DNA from: Listeria ivanovii subsp. londoniensis
GTDB taxonomy: Bacteria; Bacillota; Bacilli; Lactobacillales; Listeriaceae
Assembly: GCF_000763495.1 (NCBI RefSeq)
Contig: NZ_CP009576.1
Span: forward strand, 2,771,001 to 2,835,000
Direction of reading: 5' to 3'
Length of the DNA stretch: 64,000 nucleotides
The notes under the pieces are model-generated. The model saw nothing but the letters and a program-made list of their open reading frames with translations. It searched no databases and was not told the origin of the DNA. Position 1 is the first letter of the stretch; each line of letters opens with the position of its first letter. The position numbers and the translations under genes are program-made. This document shows positions 1-8,503 of the stretch, piece after piece.

Positions 1-126
1 CGTGATTCCGGATTGTTCTTTGGACAAGTCACGTAGTCTTTTGGGGTCTGATACTACATCCGGATCACTAAGTAGTTCGTTTAGTTCATCGTAACGGTCT
101 TCCACCGCTTGCAATCGATCATACAT
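1..126 (-). CDS. prfA: Peptide chain release factor 1, N-terminal fragment
   Basis: The first 42 codons of release factor 1, which recognises UAA/UAG stop codons in the ribosomal A site. The fragment begins [16 protein letters not shown] and is cut by the window edge. A ribosome binding site (GAGGTG) precedes the ATG at 126. It lies 22 bp downstream of tdk on the same strand, the usual tdk-prfA order in Bacillus and Listeria. This is the translation factor, not the Listeria virulence regulator that shares the symbol PrfA. Only the N-terminal domain is visible; the GGQ catalytic domain lies outside. Confidence 0.9.
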   Translation of the reverse strand, partial: MYDRLQAVEDRYDELNELLSDPDVVSDPKRLRDLSKEQSGIT

Positions 127-148
127 TTTATTACAACACCTCTTTAAA

Positions 149-724
149 TTATTTTATTGGTGGATGGGCATGGCATTTGCGACATACTGGGTAGTAATGG
201 TCATTCCCGCCAATCATAATTTGCTCGCCTGTATAAACTGGCTTACCTTTGTCATCGACGCGAAGTACCATCGTTGCTTTTTTTGCACAAAACCAGCAAA
301 TTGTTTTCATTTCTTCTAATTTATCTGCATATAATAACAAATATTTGGAGCCTTCGAAAAGTTCATTCCGAAAATCATTTTTTAAGCCATACGCAATAAC
401 AGGAATATTTAAATCGTCTACAATTTTCGCTAATTGAAAAACATGTTCTTTTTCTAAAAACTGTGATTCGTCTAACAAAACGCAACTTGGCTTAGGGGTG
501 ATTCTTGCTACTACCTCGTAAATATTTGTATCGCTAAAAATAGGGATTGCTTCACGTTTTAATCCGATTCGACTGGAAATGAAACCGACTTGATCCCTGT
601 CATCAATTCCAGATGTAAAGATGACCACTGATTTATTTTGTTCTTCGTAATTATGTGCGACTTTTAGAATTTCAATGGTTTTCCCACTATTCATGGAACC
701 ATAACGGAAAAATAATTGTGCCAT
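149..724 (-). CDS. tdk: Thymidine kinase
   Basis: Cytosolic salvage enzyme that phosphorylates thymidine to dTMP with ATP. The 191-residue protein has the type II thymidine kinase layout: a P-loop GSMNSGKT at residues 9-16, the Walker B/catalytic DE pair at 85-86, and a C-terminal zinc-binding lasso with cysteines at 143, 146, 181 and 184. Length and motifs match the bacterial family. It is probably transcribed together with the release factor gene that follows 22 bp later. The start ATG follows an AAAGGGAG ribosome binding site. Confidence 0.95.
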   Translation of the reverse strand: MAQLFFRYGSMNSGKTIEILKVAHNYEEQNKSVVIFTSGIDDRDQVGFISSRIGLKREAIPIFSDTNIYEVVARITPKPSCVLLDESQFLEKEHVFQLAKIVDDLNIPVIAYGLKNDFRNELFEGSKYLLLYADKLEEMKTICWFCAKKATMVLRVDDKGKPVYTGEQIMIGGNDHYYPVCRKCHAHPPIK

Positions 725-808
725 AAGACCGCTCCCTTTAACTTTTTAAACTCTTTTCCTATTTTATCATAGAGCTGTACAAATTGGGACCTATAGTTTT
801 CCGCTACA

Positions 809-840
809 TAAAAAAGCTATGCCTAATTGCGACATAGCTC
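809..840 (-). terminator. Rho-independent terminator after thrB
   Basis: Stem AGCTATG/CATAGCT (815-821 with 833-839 on the plus strand) followed on the minus strand by six or more T. It begins right after the thrB stop codon and ends the hom-thrC-thrB operon. Confidence 0.85.
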
Positions 841-844
841 GATT

Positions 845-1711
845 TTAACGAAAAATTTCTGCGCCACTGCCTTCCACCTCTAGGAGAAGCACATCCGCAT
901 TGATTTCTAAGTTTTGTAGTGATGTTTGGATATTTTGAGCTGTAGAACGAGGAGCGAAAACCAAAACGGTTGGTCCAGCACCACTCAAACAGGCTGCATA
1001 TGCACCTTGTTTTTTAGTGATATTTCGAATTTGTGCTAAATGAGGAACTAACTTACTGCGGTATTTTTCATGCCATAAATCTCGTTCCATCATTTCACCA
1101 GCAAGTTTCATATCATTACGCAGAATGGCTGCAATCATGACATTTGCAATACTACTAGCTTTCACTGCTTCTTTAAACGGAAGTGTATCAGGTAGCACGC
1201 CCCTACTTTCAGAAGTTAGTAGCTCTGTCTTAGGAATAAAGGCAATTAAAGCGCAATCTGGGAACAGGTGGCGCACATAGAAATCTTCTCCCTCCAATTT
1301 TGCACCTACTACCCAGTTACCTAGGACAGCTGGCGCCACATTATCTGGATGTCCTTCTATTTCAGCTGCAATTCGTACCTTTTCTTCTTTAGATAGGTTT
1401 AATTCTCCAAGCGTGTTAGCTAATTCAATTCCAGCAACGACTGCCGCCGAGCTACTGCCAAGCCCACGTGCTGGTGGAATATCACAGGTCATTGTTAAAT
1501 GATGTGGCGTGAGATTTGGCGCAAGGTTTAGCGCTGTCTCGATTATAACGTTTGTTTCATCGTGAGGTATCCCCCCGCCGATATTGTGTTCAACATACCA
1601 CGCTTCAGCACGCTCGCCGATATCTAATGTTAAATATAGCGTTAATGCTAAGCCACATGAATCAAAACCCGGACCAAGGTTGGCCGTTGTTGCGGGGACT
1701 CGAATACGCAT
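845..1711 (-). CDS. thrB: Homoserine kinase
   Basis: GHMP-family kinase that makes O-phosphohomoserine from homoserine and ATP, the step before threonine synthase. The 288-residue protein has the N-terminal substrate region (PATTANLGPGFD), the ATP-binding PPARGLGSSSAA motif at residues 79-90 and the C-terminal SGAGPT motif, all typical of the family. Its ATG overlaps the thrC stop codon by one base, so the two are translationally coupled. It is the last gene of the hom-thrC-thrB operon and is followed directly by a terminator. Confidence 0.95.
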   Translation of the reverse strand: MRIRVPATTANLGPGFDSCGLALTLYLTLDIGERAEAWYVEHNIGGGIPHDETNVIIETALNLAPNLTPHHLTMTCDIPPARGLGSSSAAVVAGIELANTLGELNLSKEEKVRIAAEIEGHPDNVAPAVLGNWVVGAKLEGEDFYVRHLFPDCALIAFIPKTELLTSESRGVLPDTLPFKEAVKASSIANVMIAAILRNDMKLAGEMMERDLWHEKYRSKLVPHLAQIRNITKKQGAYAACLSGAGPTVLVFAPRSTAQNIQTSLQNLEINADVLLLEVEGSGAEIFR

Positions 1712-2766
1712 TAAGCTTTCACTCCTCCGCGAAGATGTGTACGCATTGCTTCGATGTCATCTACATGAGAAATTGGAATTTCATGAACGCTCATTGCAGT
1801 ATCGGGATCTTTTAAGCCGTTCCCAGTGAATACACAAACAATGGTTTCCCCTTTTTTAATGGTTCCGTTTGCTACGTGTTGAATCACTCCAGCTAATGAT
1901 GCCGCCGAGCCTGGTTCGATAAAAACGCCATCTTGCGCGGCAATTTTTTTATAGGCATTTACTATTTCATCATCGGTAACAGAATGGATATAACCTTTGG
2001 ATTCATCACGAGCGGCTTCCGCAAGTCCCCAACTAGCTGGGTTCCCAATCCGAATCGCTGTAGCAATCGTTTCTGGATTTGCAATCGCCTTCCCTTGAAC
2101 AATCGCAGCCGCACCTTCTGCTTCAAAACCGTGCATTCTCGGAAGACCAGAGTTATGCGCATCGTTCCATTCTTTGAAACCTTTCCAGTAAGCCGAAATA
2201 TTCCCTGCGTTACCTACTGGAATAGCAAGTACATCAGGCGCTGAGCCAAGTTGTTCACAAATTTCAAATGCAGCTGTTTTTTGTCCTTCTAAACGATAAG
2301 GATTCACTGAGTTCACAAGCGTTACCGCTTCTGTTTCAGCAAGTTTTCGAACAGATTTTAATGCTTCATCAAAATTCCCTTGAATAGAAATAATATCTGC
2401 ACCATACATAACAGCTTGCGCTAATTTTCCAAGCGCGACTTTACCTTCTGGAATAACGATATAAGCTTTTAAACCGGCGCGTGTTGCATAAGCTGCTGCT
2501 GCTGCTGAAGTGTTTCCCGTCGAAGCACAAATAACTGCCTCCGCGCCTTCTTCTTTTGCTTTTGCAACTGCCATCACCATTCCGCGGTCTTTAAACGAAC
2601 CAGTTGGATTTAAGCCCTCATATTTCCCGTATAAAGTGACACCAAGTTCTTTGGACAAATTTGGTAGCGGAATTAATGGTGTATTCCCTTCTGCAAGTGA
2701 AATCATTGGCGTATTTTCTGTTACTGGTAAATATTCTTTATATTTTTCGAGTAAACCTTTATACAT
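1711..2766 (-). CDS. thrC: Threonine synthase
   Basis: PLP enzyme that converts O-phosphohomoserine to threonine. The 351-residue protein carries the PLP lysine in [10 protein letters not shown] (Lys59), the STGNTSAA substrate loop near 83-90 and a glycine-rich phosphate-binding loop (PVGNAGN) near 183. The length fits the short Bacillus-type enzyme. The GGAGGG ribosome binding site overlaps the end of hom, whose stop codon is 3 bp upstream, so expression is probably coupled within the threonine operon. Confidence 0.96.
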   Translation of the reverse strand: MYKGLLEKYKEYLPVTENTPMISLAEGNTPLIPLPNLSKELGVTLYGKYEGLNPTGSFKDRGMVMAVAKAKEEGAEAVICASTGNTSAAAAAYATRAGLKAYIVIPEGKVALGKLAQAVMYGADIISIQGNFDEALKSVRKLAETEAVTLVNSVNPYRLEGQKTAAFEICEQLGSAPDVLAIPVGNAGNISAYWKGFKEWNDAHNSGLPRMHGFEAEGAAAIVQGKAIANPETIATAIRIGNPASWGLAEAARDESKGYIHSVTDDEIVNAYKKIAAQDGVFIEPGSAASLAGVIQHVANGTIKKGETIVCVFTGNGLKDPDTAMSVHEIPISHVDDIEAMRTHLRGGVKA

Positions 2767-2769
2767 ATT

Positions 2770-4056
2770 TTAACCCTCCACAACGGAATATTTTGCGAGC
2801 ATTTGCATTTCTGGCTCATTTTTCACCCTAGCGATTGCTTGTTCTAATTGTGCTTGGCTTGTTGAATGTGTCACGATAACTACAGTTGCTGTAAAATCAT
2901 CGTATGGTTGTTGTAAAATTTTGTCGAATCCTACTCCAGCTTCTGCAAAAATTTGCGTTAACTTAAGAAAGGTACCTGTTTTATCGTCCATTGTTAGACG
3001 AAGGTAATATTTAGAGAAAACTTGTTCTTTTGGTGTATGTTTTGTTTCGTGTTTATAACTATTGAAGGCATTACCGTTTGTACCTAGGCGACTATTTTTA
3101 GCAACGGTAATTAAATCACTGACCACACTTGTTGCGGTTGGTAATTCACCTGCACCAGGGCCATAAAACATGGTTTCCCCGACAGCAGCTCCTGTTACAA
3201 ATACTGCATTATTTTCATAGTTGACGCCTGCAAGAGGATGCGCTTTTGGCAATAATACTGGTCCCACATTGACATTGACCATGCCGTTTGTTTCTTCTGC
3301 TGTACCAACTAATTTGATTTTATATCCTAATTGATAAGCGACTTCAATATCTTCAGGGGAAATCCCGCGAATACCATTTGTTTCCACGTTATCTAAATCT
3401 ACATTCATTCCAAATGCTAGACGAGTCATAATAACCATTTTTCTCGCCGCATCAATACCGTCCACATCATTCGTCGGATCGGATTCCGCAAACCCTAATG
3501 CTTGGGCTTCTGCTAAAACTTCTTCATAGGACTTTTTCTCTGTCGTCATTTTTGTTAGCATGAAATTGGTCGTCCCGTTAACAATACCCATTACTTTTTG
3601 AATTTTATCCGCTGCCAGGCTGTTTACAATCGTACGTAAAATTGGAATGCCACCAGCAACACTTGCTTCATAAAATAAATCACATTTGTTCGCTTGTGCA
3701 ACTGCCACTAATTCATCACCGTGAAGTGCAATTAAATCTTTGTTCGCAGTTACTACATGTTTTCCAGCTTTCAAGGCCTGCAAAATGTATTCCCGCGCAG
3801 TTGTGATGCTGCCCATAACCTCGACAACAACAGCAATTTCTGGATCATCCAGTACATCAGACGGATTGGTGGTTAGTTCAAAACCTTTTGTTTCATAACG
3901 GCGATTCTTTTCTAAGTTACGGACTAACACTTTTTTCACAGAAATATGATAGCCAGTTACTTGACTAATTTTTTCTTGGTGCTCTTCTAAAATATGAATA
4001 ACGCCGCTTCCTACCGTCCCAAAACCTAACACACCTACTTGTAACTTTGCTTCCAC
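2770..4056 (-). CDS. hom: Homoserine dehydrogenase
   Basis: Reduces aspartate semialdehyde to homoserine, the branch point to threonine and methionine. The 428-residue protein has an N-terminal Rossmann nucleotide-binding loop (GVLGFGTVGSGV, residues 8-19), the central catalytic domain with the conserved IVNGTTNFML segment, and a C-terminal ACT domain (about 350-428), as in monofunctional Firmicutes enzymes where threonine feeds back on activity. The start is GTG, preceded by a perfect GGAGG site at about 7 bp. It is the first gene of hom-thrC-thrB and has a promoter 80 bp upstream. Confidence 0.95.
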   Translation of the reverse strand: MEAKLQVGVLGFGTVGSGVIHILEEHQEKISQVTGYHISVKKVLVRNLEKNRRYETKGFELTTNPSDVLDDPEIAVVVEVMGSITTAREYILQALKAGKHVVTANKDLIALHGDELVAVAQANKCDLFYEASVAGGIPILRTIVNSLAADKIQKVMGIVNGTTNFMLTKMTTEKKSYEEVLAEAQALGFAESDPTNDVDGIDAARKMVIMTRLAFGMNVDLDNVETNGIRGISPEDIEVAYQLGYKIKLVGTAEETNGMVNVNVGPVLLPKAHPLAGVNYENNAVFVTGAAVGETMFYGPGAGELPTATSVVSDLITVAKNSRLGTNGNAFNSYKHETKHTPKEQVFSKYYLRLTMDDKTGTFLKLTQIFAEAGVGFDKILQQPYDDFTATVVIVTHSTSQAQLEQAIARVKNEPEMQMLAKYSVVEG

Positions 4057-4137
4057 TTGAAAACCTCCTTATTATTGTTTAACAAAACAGAAAATTTAAC
4101 TTTTTTATCACCTACTCATAAAAAAGTAATTAGTGAT

Positions 4138-4167
4138 ATTATACGCAACTTCACAGGGAAAAGTAAA
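4138..4167 (-). promoter_or_regulatory. Predicted hom operon promoter
   Basis: On the minus strand, TTTACT (4162-4167) and TATAAT (4138-4143) are separated by 18 bp. This gives a leader of roughly 70-80 nt before the hom GTG. I see no T-box or riboswitch in this short leader. Confidence 0.6.
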
Positions 4168-4203
4168 CCCTTGGACAGAAAGTTTTTATTTTTGGCTGTT
4201 TGT

Positions 4204-4236
4204 AAAAAAAGACACCCTATATCTATCAGGTGTCTC
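4204..4236 (-). terminator. Terminator after the merR-like gene
   Basis: Stem AGACACC/GGTGTCT (4210-4216 with 4229-4235) followed on the minus strand by seven T. It closes the cupin-CMD-MFS-merR operon and separates it from the hom promoter. Confidence 0.85.
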
Positions 4237-4249
4237 TAACAATCATCTA

Positions 4250-4612
4250 TTAGCTAAATTGTTTTATTTTTGCTTCATAATTTTTTATTTTAAACCCTAA
4301 TTTTGAGACTGTTTCATTTATTTGCGCTTGTTTTTCTAAGAGTTTTTCATATTCAAGATCAAGAATTTTTTTCCGTTCTTCAAGAGTAACATCCCCTAAT
4401 TGAAATAACTCGGTATATTGGGCTAACGACTCGATTGATAATCCTGCACTGCGCATACATTTAATAAATTCAATCCACTTCAAATCTTCAGCAGAATAAT
4501 CTCTTATTCCTGATGCATTTCGTTTGATTGGTTTAATAAGCCCTTGTTGCTCATAATACCGTAATGTTGCTGGGGTAATATTTTGACGAATCGCTACTTC
4601 TGAAATATTCAA
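4250..4612 (-). CDS. MerR-family transcriptional regulator
   Basis: One-component regulator with an N-terminal MerR winged helix-turn-helix (ISEVAIRQNITPATLRYYEQ) followed by a long dimerisation helix. It most resembles the AdhR/YraB-type subgroup that often sits beside small oxidoreductase genes. A GTG at 4630 opens the longest frame, but a GGAGGAGG motif lies inside that extension 7 bp before a TTG at 4612. The TTG start gives a 120-residue protein beginning MNISEVA, the usual MerR beginning. No C-terminal cysteine metal site is visible, so the inducer is probably not a metal. Last gene of the cupin-CMD-MFS operon, which it may autoregulate. Confidence 0.85.
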   Translation of the reverse strand: MNISEVAIRQNITPATLRYYEQQGLIKPIKRNASGIRDYSAEDLKWIEFIKCMRSAGLSIESLAQYTELFQLGDVTLEERKKILDLEYEKLLEKQAQINETVSKLGFKIKNYEAKIKQFS

Positions 4613-4636
4613 TTTAAATTCCTCCTCCACACTTTT

Positions 4637-5818
4637 TTAAACCGTCATATATTTATGAAAAATTAGTGTAATAACGCTAATGCACCCTAAGGATATTCCC
4701 ATAATTACGATTTGAGTACCCGCGCTTGAGTTACCACTAAAACTAGAAATGATCTGTGAAGCATACGGAGAAAGTGTTGCGCCTAGATTATATGCTACTA
4801 AAACAATTGTTGCGCCAAATTTAGCCACTTTTTCGCCGCCAGTAGTAAGTATGTGCATAAAATAAGGCATAATATTACGAAATGAAAATCCTAAAACTAA
4901 CGAACAAACCAACGTGAAAATAAGAGAGGTAGAAATGCTAGTGAAGAAAATACTCAGACCTGCAGTAAAAGTTGCGATTGGTAGTAACCAGCCTTTTAAA
5001 TATGTATATGTTCTACCGAATAAATTTCCTGCAATAAAGGCCCCAGCTCCAATAGCGGCAATCATGTTACTTCCATTTGTAGCATCCCCTATGCCTTGTT
5101 CAATCAAAAGCGGTGTGATTTGCAAATTATAATTTATAAATAGCAGGACAATGCAGAATAAAACAAATCCTAAAATAATTGACCTAGTTTTCCGTTCCTT
5201 TGAAATCATGCTTGATTGAGTTTTTTCTTCATTGCTCGCTGTTTGTACTCGTTGGTTTGGAATGAAAATCGCAACAAAAATCAAACTTATAATTGCAAAA
5301 CTATACACCCAAAAAGAACTATTCCAACTTATTTTGATTAATTGTCCAACGCCAATCGTCATAATAATACCGCCAAGACCTTCACAAGCACTTTCTAACC
5401 CCAGCGCTTTTGCCTTTTTTCCAGTGTCGCTTTGATACAAACTACTAATCATTTGAATAAGCAGCCGATTAAATAACCCAATCCCTAAACCTAGTAGACA
5501 TCTTGAAAGAAATAGAACGAGAAAACTACCTTGAAACCAAGCAGGCAACGTTCCAAAAAAACCAACAATAACTAGCCCTAAAATAATAGTGTATTTCCTT
5601 CCTATCATTTTCTCAACCACACTAGTTAAAAAGACCCCGACTATTAAAAATAACGATGGTACTGTTGTTAAAAGTCCTACGTATACGGGATTTACATTAT
5701 TAAAACTTTGAGTAATGGCAGGGATATTGGCAGAAATAGCTGGTGCCGAGTTAACGATTAAGGCAACTGATAATAAAGCTAGCAACTTCATCGAAAAGAA
5801 ATTCTTTTTAGTCTTCAT
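4637..5818 (-). CDS. Major facilitator superfamily transporter
   Basis: Polytopic membrane protein of about 393 residues with roughly 12 hydrophobic segments and an internal repeat typical of MFS drug/H+ antiporters of the 12-helix class. The motif-A-like loop (VEKMIGRKYTIILG) follows the second helix. The ATG at 5818 overlaps the 3' end of the carboxymuconolactone decarboxylase gene by 11 bp, pointing to coupled translation; a TTG three codons upstream is a less likely start. The context (cupin, CMD, MerR) suggests export or uptake of a small organic compound handled by those enzymes; the substrate cannot be read from sequence. Confidence 0.85.
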   Translation of the reverse strand: MKTKKNFFSMKLLALLSVALIVNSAPAISANIPAITQSFNNVNPVYVGLLTTVPSLFLIVGVFLTSVVEKMIGRKYTIILGLVIVGFFGTLPAWFQGSFLVLFLSRCLLGLGIGLFNRLLIQMISSLYQSDTGKKAKALGLESACEGLGGIIMTIGVGQLIKISWNSSFWVYSFAIISLIFVAIFIPNQRVQTASNEEKTQSSMISKERKTRSIILGFVLFCIVLLFINYNLQITPLLIEQGIGDATNGSNMIAAIGAGAFIAGNLFGRTYTYLKGWLLPIATFTAGLSIFFTSISTSLIFTLVCSLVLGFSFRNIMPYFMHILTTGGEKVAKFGATIVLVAYNLGATLSPYASQIISSFSGNSSAGTQIVIMGISLGCISVITLIFHKYMTV

Positions 5819-6131
5819 TGTTATCAAAAATTTCTTTTGCTAAATTAAAAGCTGACCACGCTTTTGGCCATCCAGTATAGAAAGCAAGATGTGTAATTAA
5901 TGCAACTATTTCTTCTTTTGTTACACCATTTTCTTTTGCAATTTTCAAATGAGCTTCTAGTTGTGGTACTCCTTGCGTGAGTAAACTTGAAACCGTGATT
6001 AAACTGCGATCTCTCGGTGATAATTCTGCTTCACGTGCCCATACTTCGCCAAATAACACATCATCGTTTAACGCAGCAAATTGAGGAGCGAATTCACCTA
6101 AATTATTTCTATCCGCCGTTTGTTTTTTCAT
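5808..6131 (-). CDS. Carboxymuconolactone decarboxylase family protein
   Basis: Small (about 107 residues) all-helical protein of the CMD/AhpD fold. It shows the family core ELSPRDRSLITVSSLL followed by EAHLKIAKENG and a conserved HLAFYTGWP segment near the C terminus. It has no cysteines, so it lacks the CxxC redox site of AhpD peroxidases and resembles the gamma-carboxymuconolactone decarboxylase branch. The ATG at 6131 is preferred over a TTG three codons upstream because an AAGTAGG site is better spaced for it. It lies 19 bp after the cupin gene in the same operon. The actual substrate is unknown. Confidence 0.85.
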   Translation of the reverse strand: MKKQTADRNNLGEFAPQFAALNDDVLFGEVWAREAELSPRDRSLITVSSLLTQGVPQLEAHLKIAKENGVTKEEIVALITHLAFYTGWPKAWSAFNLAKEIFDNNED

Positions 6132-6150
6132 TTTTCGCAACCTACTTTCT

Positions 6151-6564
6151 TTATTTTTTTAATGATAAATAGTCCGCATCGGAAACAGCCTCTAACCACT
6201 CAGGTGTCCCCGCAGTAATCGCAATATGTTCAAACCAACTGTCATTAGTTGCTCCGTGCCAATGTTTTATACCATCATGAGTCACAACAACATCCCCAGC
6301 CTGTAGGAATTGTGCTGCCTTTCCTTCTTCTTGATACCAACCTTCTCCACCAGTTACTAATAAAATTTGGAAACCATCATGGTGAATATGCCAATTATTT
6401 CGGCATCCTGGTTCAAAGGTGACATTTCCGACACCGACATTTATAGCAGAATCAGCTACAAGCGTCTTTAAATAGCTTTGCCCAACAAAAAATTGCGCGA
6501 AAGTCTCATTCTTATCTCCACTTGGAAAAATTACACCATTTCTCACTTCTTCAAATTTTGCCAT
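6151..6564 (-). CDS. Cupin-domain protein
   Basis: Single-domain cupin of 137 residues. Cupin motif 1 is seen around residues 54-74 (WHIHHDGFQILLVTGG, with His59, His61 and Gln66 in the metal-ligand positions) and motif 2 around 90-104 (GDVVVTHDGIKHWHG, with His101). The arrangement suggests one bound divalent metal. Cupin plus CMD-family pairs are common in Firmicutes beside MerR regulators, but the reaction is not established. First gene of the operon, with a GGAGGAG site 7 bp before the ATG. Only about 25 bp separate it from the upstream hairpin, so its promoter must overlap that hairpin or lie in the 3' end of the LysR gene. Confidence 0.88.
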   Translation of the reverse strand: MAKFEEVRNGVIFPSGDKNETFAQFFVGQSYLKTLVADSAINVGVGNVTFEPGCRNNWHIHHDGFQILLVTGGEGWYQEEGKAAQFLQAGDVVVTHDGIKHWHGATNDSWFEHIAITAGTPEWLEAVSDADYLSLKK

Positions 6565-6588
6565 TTTCTATCTCCTCCATTCAACCTC

Positions 6589-6641
6589 AAAAAAGCTGTC
6601 ACATAAACTAAGGGATTCCCTTACAAGTTTATGTTACAGCT
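6589..6641 (-). terminator. Large hairpin between LysR gene and cupin gene
   Basis: Nested inverted repeat with AGCTGT (6594-6599) pairing to ACAGCT (6636-6641) and, inside, CATAAACT with AGTTTATG and a near-perfect palindrome TAAGGGATTCCCTTA (6610-6624). On the minus strand it is followed by six T, so it can end the LysR transcript. Its long dyad could also be an operator for the MerR or LysR regulator. Confidence 0.75.
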
Positions 6642-6672
6642 TACTTTAACTATCGTCCAATACTTCTTAAGC

Positions 6673-7560
6673 TTAGTTCCATGCCTTTAAAGCATCTTGT
6701 ATTTTTTTAATAAAGGTGAGTACCGTGTTACTAAGAATGGTTTCTTTCTTCCAAACAAGTACGCAATTGGTTTCATGCTTTGGCGTAAGTGGGAGGAATT
6801 TTATATTGTTTTTTTGGTTATTGGTGGCCCCTTTAATCGCAAAAGCCACACCAACTTTTTTTTCAACCAACGAAATAACATTAAAAATCAAATTATATTT
6901 ACCAACAATATTCAACTCTGCTTCTTCAAAACCGCCCCACTCACAAAGCATCTTTTGAACTTCTTTTCGACCAGACCAAATTAAAGGTAGACCTAAAATT
7001 TCTTTTGGTGAAATATCTTCTTGCTTGGCCAATAAATCCTCCGCCGATACAAGCACTCCCCAAAGTTCTTTATCAGGTAAAACTAATTTGTTATAATTAT
7101 TGGTTGGCACAGGATCAATTAAAACGGCTATGTCTAGTAACCCTTTGTCCAGCCTTTCTGTAATATCATTACTTGTTCCACTATATATGTTGAACGTTAC
7201 TTGTGGATGGTCGGCAATCATTTCTTCCAGCATTTCCGCTAAAAAATGGGAACTATTCGCTTCTACACATCCAATGGAAATTTGTCCTTTCAAAAGGGCA
7301 TTTTGGTATTTAGCAAATTCTTGTTCCGTCTTTTCATCTAGCTCAATAATTTCTTCTGCTCTTTTTTTCAAAAATAACCCTGGTTCGGTTAAGTACAATT
7401 TTTTATTTTTCCTTATAAATAAATCGGTTTGCAAACTGACTTCAAAATCTCTAATTTGCCTGCTAAGTGTTGGTTGCGTGATATGAAGTTTTTTGGCCGC
7501 TTGAGTAATGTTTTGTTCTTCTGCCACAGTAAGAAAATATTTTAACATTCTGATTTCCAA
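6673..7560 (-). CDS. LysR-family transcriptional regulator
   Basis: A 295-residue regulator with the N-terminal LysR helix-turn-helix (residues 1-60; MLKYFLTVAEEQNITQAAKK and the TQPTLSRQI recognition helix) and a C-terminal type 2 periplasmic-binding-like effector domain from about residue 90. TTG start at 7560 with AAGGGAG nine bases upstream; starting at the internal ATG would remove the typical MEIR lead. Unlike most LysR genes it is not divergent from its neighbour but lies upstream in the same direction as the cupin operon. The ligand is unknown. Confidence 0.88.
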   Translation of the reverse strand: MEIRMLKYFLTVAEEQNITQAAKKLHITQPTLSRQIRDFEVSLQTDLFIRKNKKLYLTEPGLFLKKRAEEIIELDEKTEQEFAKYQNALLKGQISIGCVEANSSHFLAEMLEEMIADHPQVTFNIYSGTSNDITERLDKGLLDIAVLIDPVPTNNYNKLVLPDKELWGVLVSAEDLLAKQEDISPKEILGLPLIWSGRKEVQKMLCEWGGFEEAELNIVGKYNLIFNVISLVEKKVGVAFAIKGATNNQKNNIKFLPLTPKHETNCVLVWKKETILSNTVLTFIKKIQDALKAWN

Positions 7561-7590
7561 TTACTCTAACTCCCTTCATATTTTAATTCT

Positions 7591-7596
7591 ATTATA
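7591..7596 (-). promoter_or_regulatory. Predicted -10 element of the LysR gene
   Basis: A perfect TATAAT on the minus strand 30 bp before the TTG start. No good -35 box is visible. Confidence 0.45.
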
Positions 7597-7637
7597 CACA
7601 AATTCTGTTTTTCTGCTTGAAAAATCCTTGATTAAAT

Positions 7638-7671
7638 GGAAAAAGAGGATACCCAAGAAGGATATCCTCTA
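7638..7671 (-). terminator. Terminator after rpmE2
   Basis: Stem AGAGGATA/TATCCTCT (7644-7651 with 7663-7670) followed by a T tract on the minus strand, just after the L31 stop codon. Confidence 0.85.
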
Positions 7672-7683
7672 AAACTTTTTTGC

Positions 7684-7929
7684 TTATTTGAGACCGTATT
7701 TTTTGTTGAAGCGGTCCACACGTCCGTCTGCTGTAGCATGTTTTTGTTTACCAGTATAGAACGGATGCGAATCAGAAGAGATTTCGACACGAAGTAACGG
7801 ATACTCGTTGCCATCTTCCCATTTAATTGTTTCGCTTGAGCTCTTAGTAGAACCTGACAAAAATTTGAAATCAGTACTAGTATCAACAAATACCACTTGA
7901 CGGTACTCAGGATGAATTCCAGTTTTCAT
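7684..7929 (-). CDS. rpmE2: Ribosomal protein L31, type B
   Basis: Component of the large ribosomal subunit at the central protuberance. The 81-residue protein begins [16 protein letters not shown] and ends with the family pattern HPFYTGKQK...[11 protein letters not shown]. It has no cysteines, so it is the non-zinc (C-minus) B-type form that can replace zinc-containing L31. A GAAGGAG site precedes the ATG. It has its own promoter just after gtcA. Confidence 0.95.
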
Positions 7930-7998
7930 TTCTTTTCAACTCCTTCGCCCTGAATCATCTGAAACAGAGTAATAAGTGCTTTTACACACAGTATAAAT

Positions 7999-8027
7999 AT
8001 TATAACAATGTTAAAGCAAACAAGCAA
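7999..8027 (-). promoter_or_regulatory. Predicted rpmE2 promoter
   Basis: TTGCTT (8022-8027) and TATAAT (7999-8004) with 17 bp spacing on the minus strand, plus a TG extended -10. The -35 box abuts the gtcA stop codon. I see no clear Zur box. Confidence 0.65.
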
Positions 8028-8029
8028 GA

Positions 8030-8467
8030 TTATTTTTTCACTTTGAAAATAATCCATTTACTAAATACATAGTTTAGTACAAGCACAATAACATTTGTCC
8101 AGATTTTCGCCCAAAGTTCATCAACTGATAACACGCTTATTAAAAGTATCATCACTAAAATGTCTACTATGTATGTTAAAAAGCGAAACCCAAAAAAGGA
8201 AGAAGCTTCTCTTGCTTTGTCTTGCCATGTCGGAGTGTAGCTCTCAAAAACATATTTTTTATTAGAAAAATACGCAAAAAGAACCGAGGCAATCCAAGCA
8301 ATTGTATTGGCGACTCGATAATCCCAACCCAACACAGCTTCACAGAGCCAAAATGCCACAATATTAATAATGGTTGCAAATCCGCCCATAATCAAATACA
8401 TAAAAATGCTATGAATCTTGTCTGTATACCACGGAATCTTGTCTAATAGTTGTCTAATTTTACTCAT
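8030..8467 (-). CDS. gtcA: GtcA, wall teichoic acid glycosylation membrane protein
   Basis: GtrA-family integral membrane protein of 145 residues with four predicted membrane helices (about 20-42, 50-70, 93-112 and 118-138). In Listeria, GtcA is needed to decorate wall teichoic acid with sugars, probably by moving the lipid-linked sugar across the membrane. Its position directly downstream of rho matches Listeria. Ends with the basic tail KWIIFKVKK. Function is known for the family member in Listeria; here it is assigned by similarity and context. Confidence 0.9.
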   Translation of the reverse strand: MSKIRQLLDKIPWYTDKIHSIFMYLIMGGFATIINIVAFWLCEAVLGWDYRVANTIAWIASVLFAYFSNKKYVFESYTPTWQDKAREASSFFGFRFLTYIVDILVMILLISVLSVDELWAKIWTNVIVLVLNYVFSKWIIFKVKK

Positions 8468-8503
8468 AAGCTATCTTCTTTCTCTCCAGTATGATTATAA
8501 ATT

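Noticed and set aside
1-126. The virulence regulator PrfA
   Set aside because: The peptide is release factor 1; the shared symbol is a coincidence.
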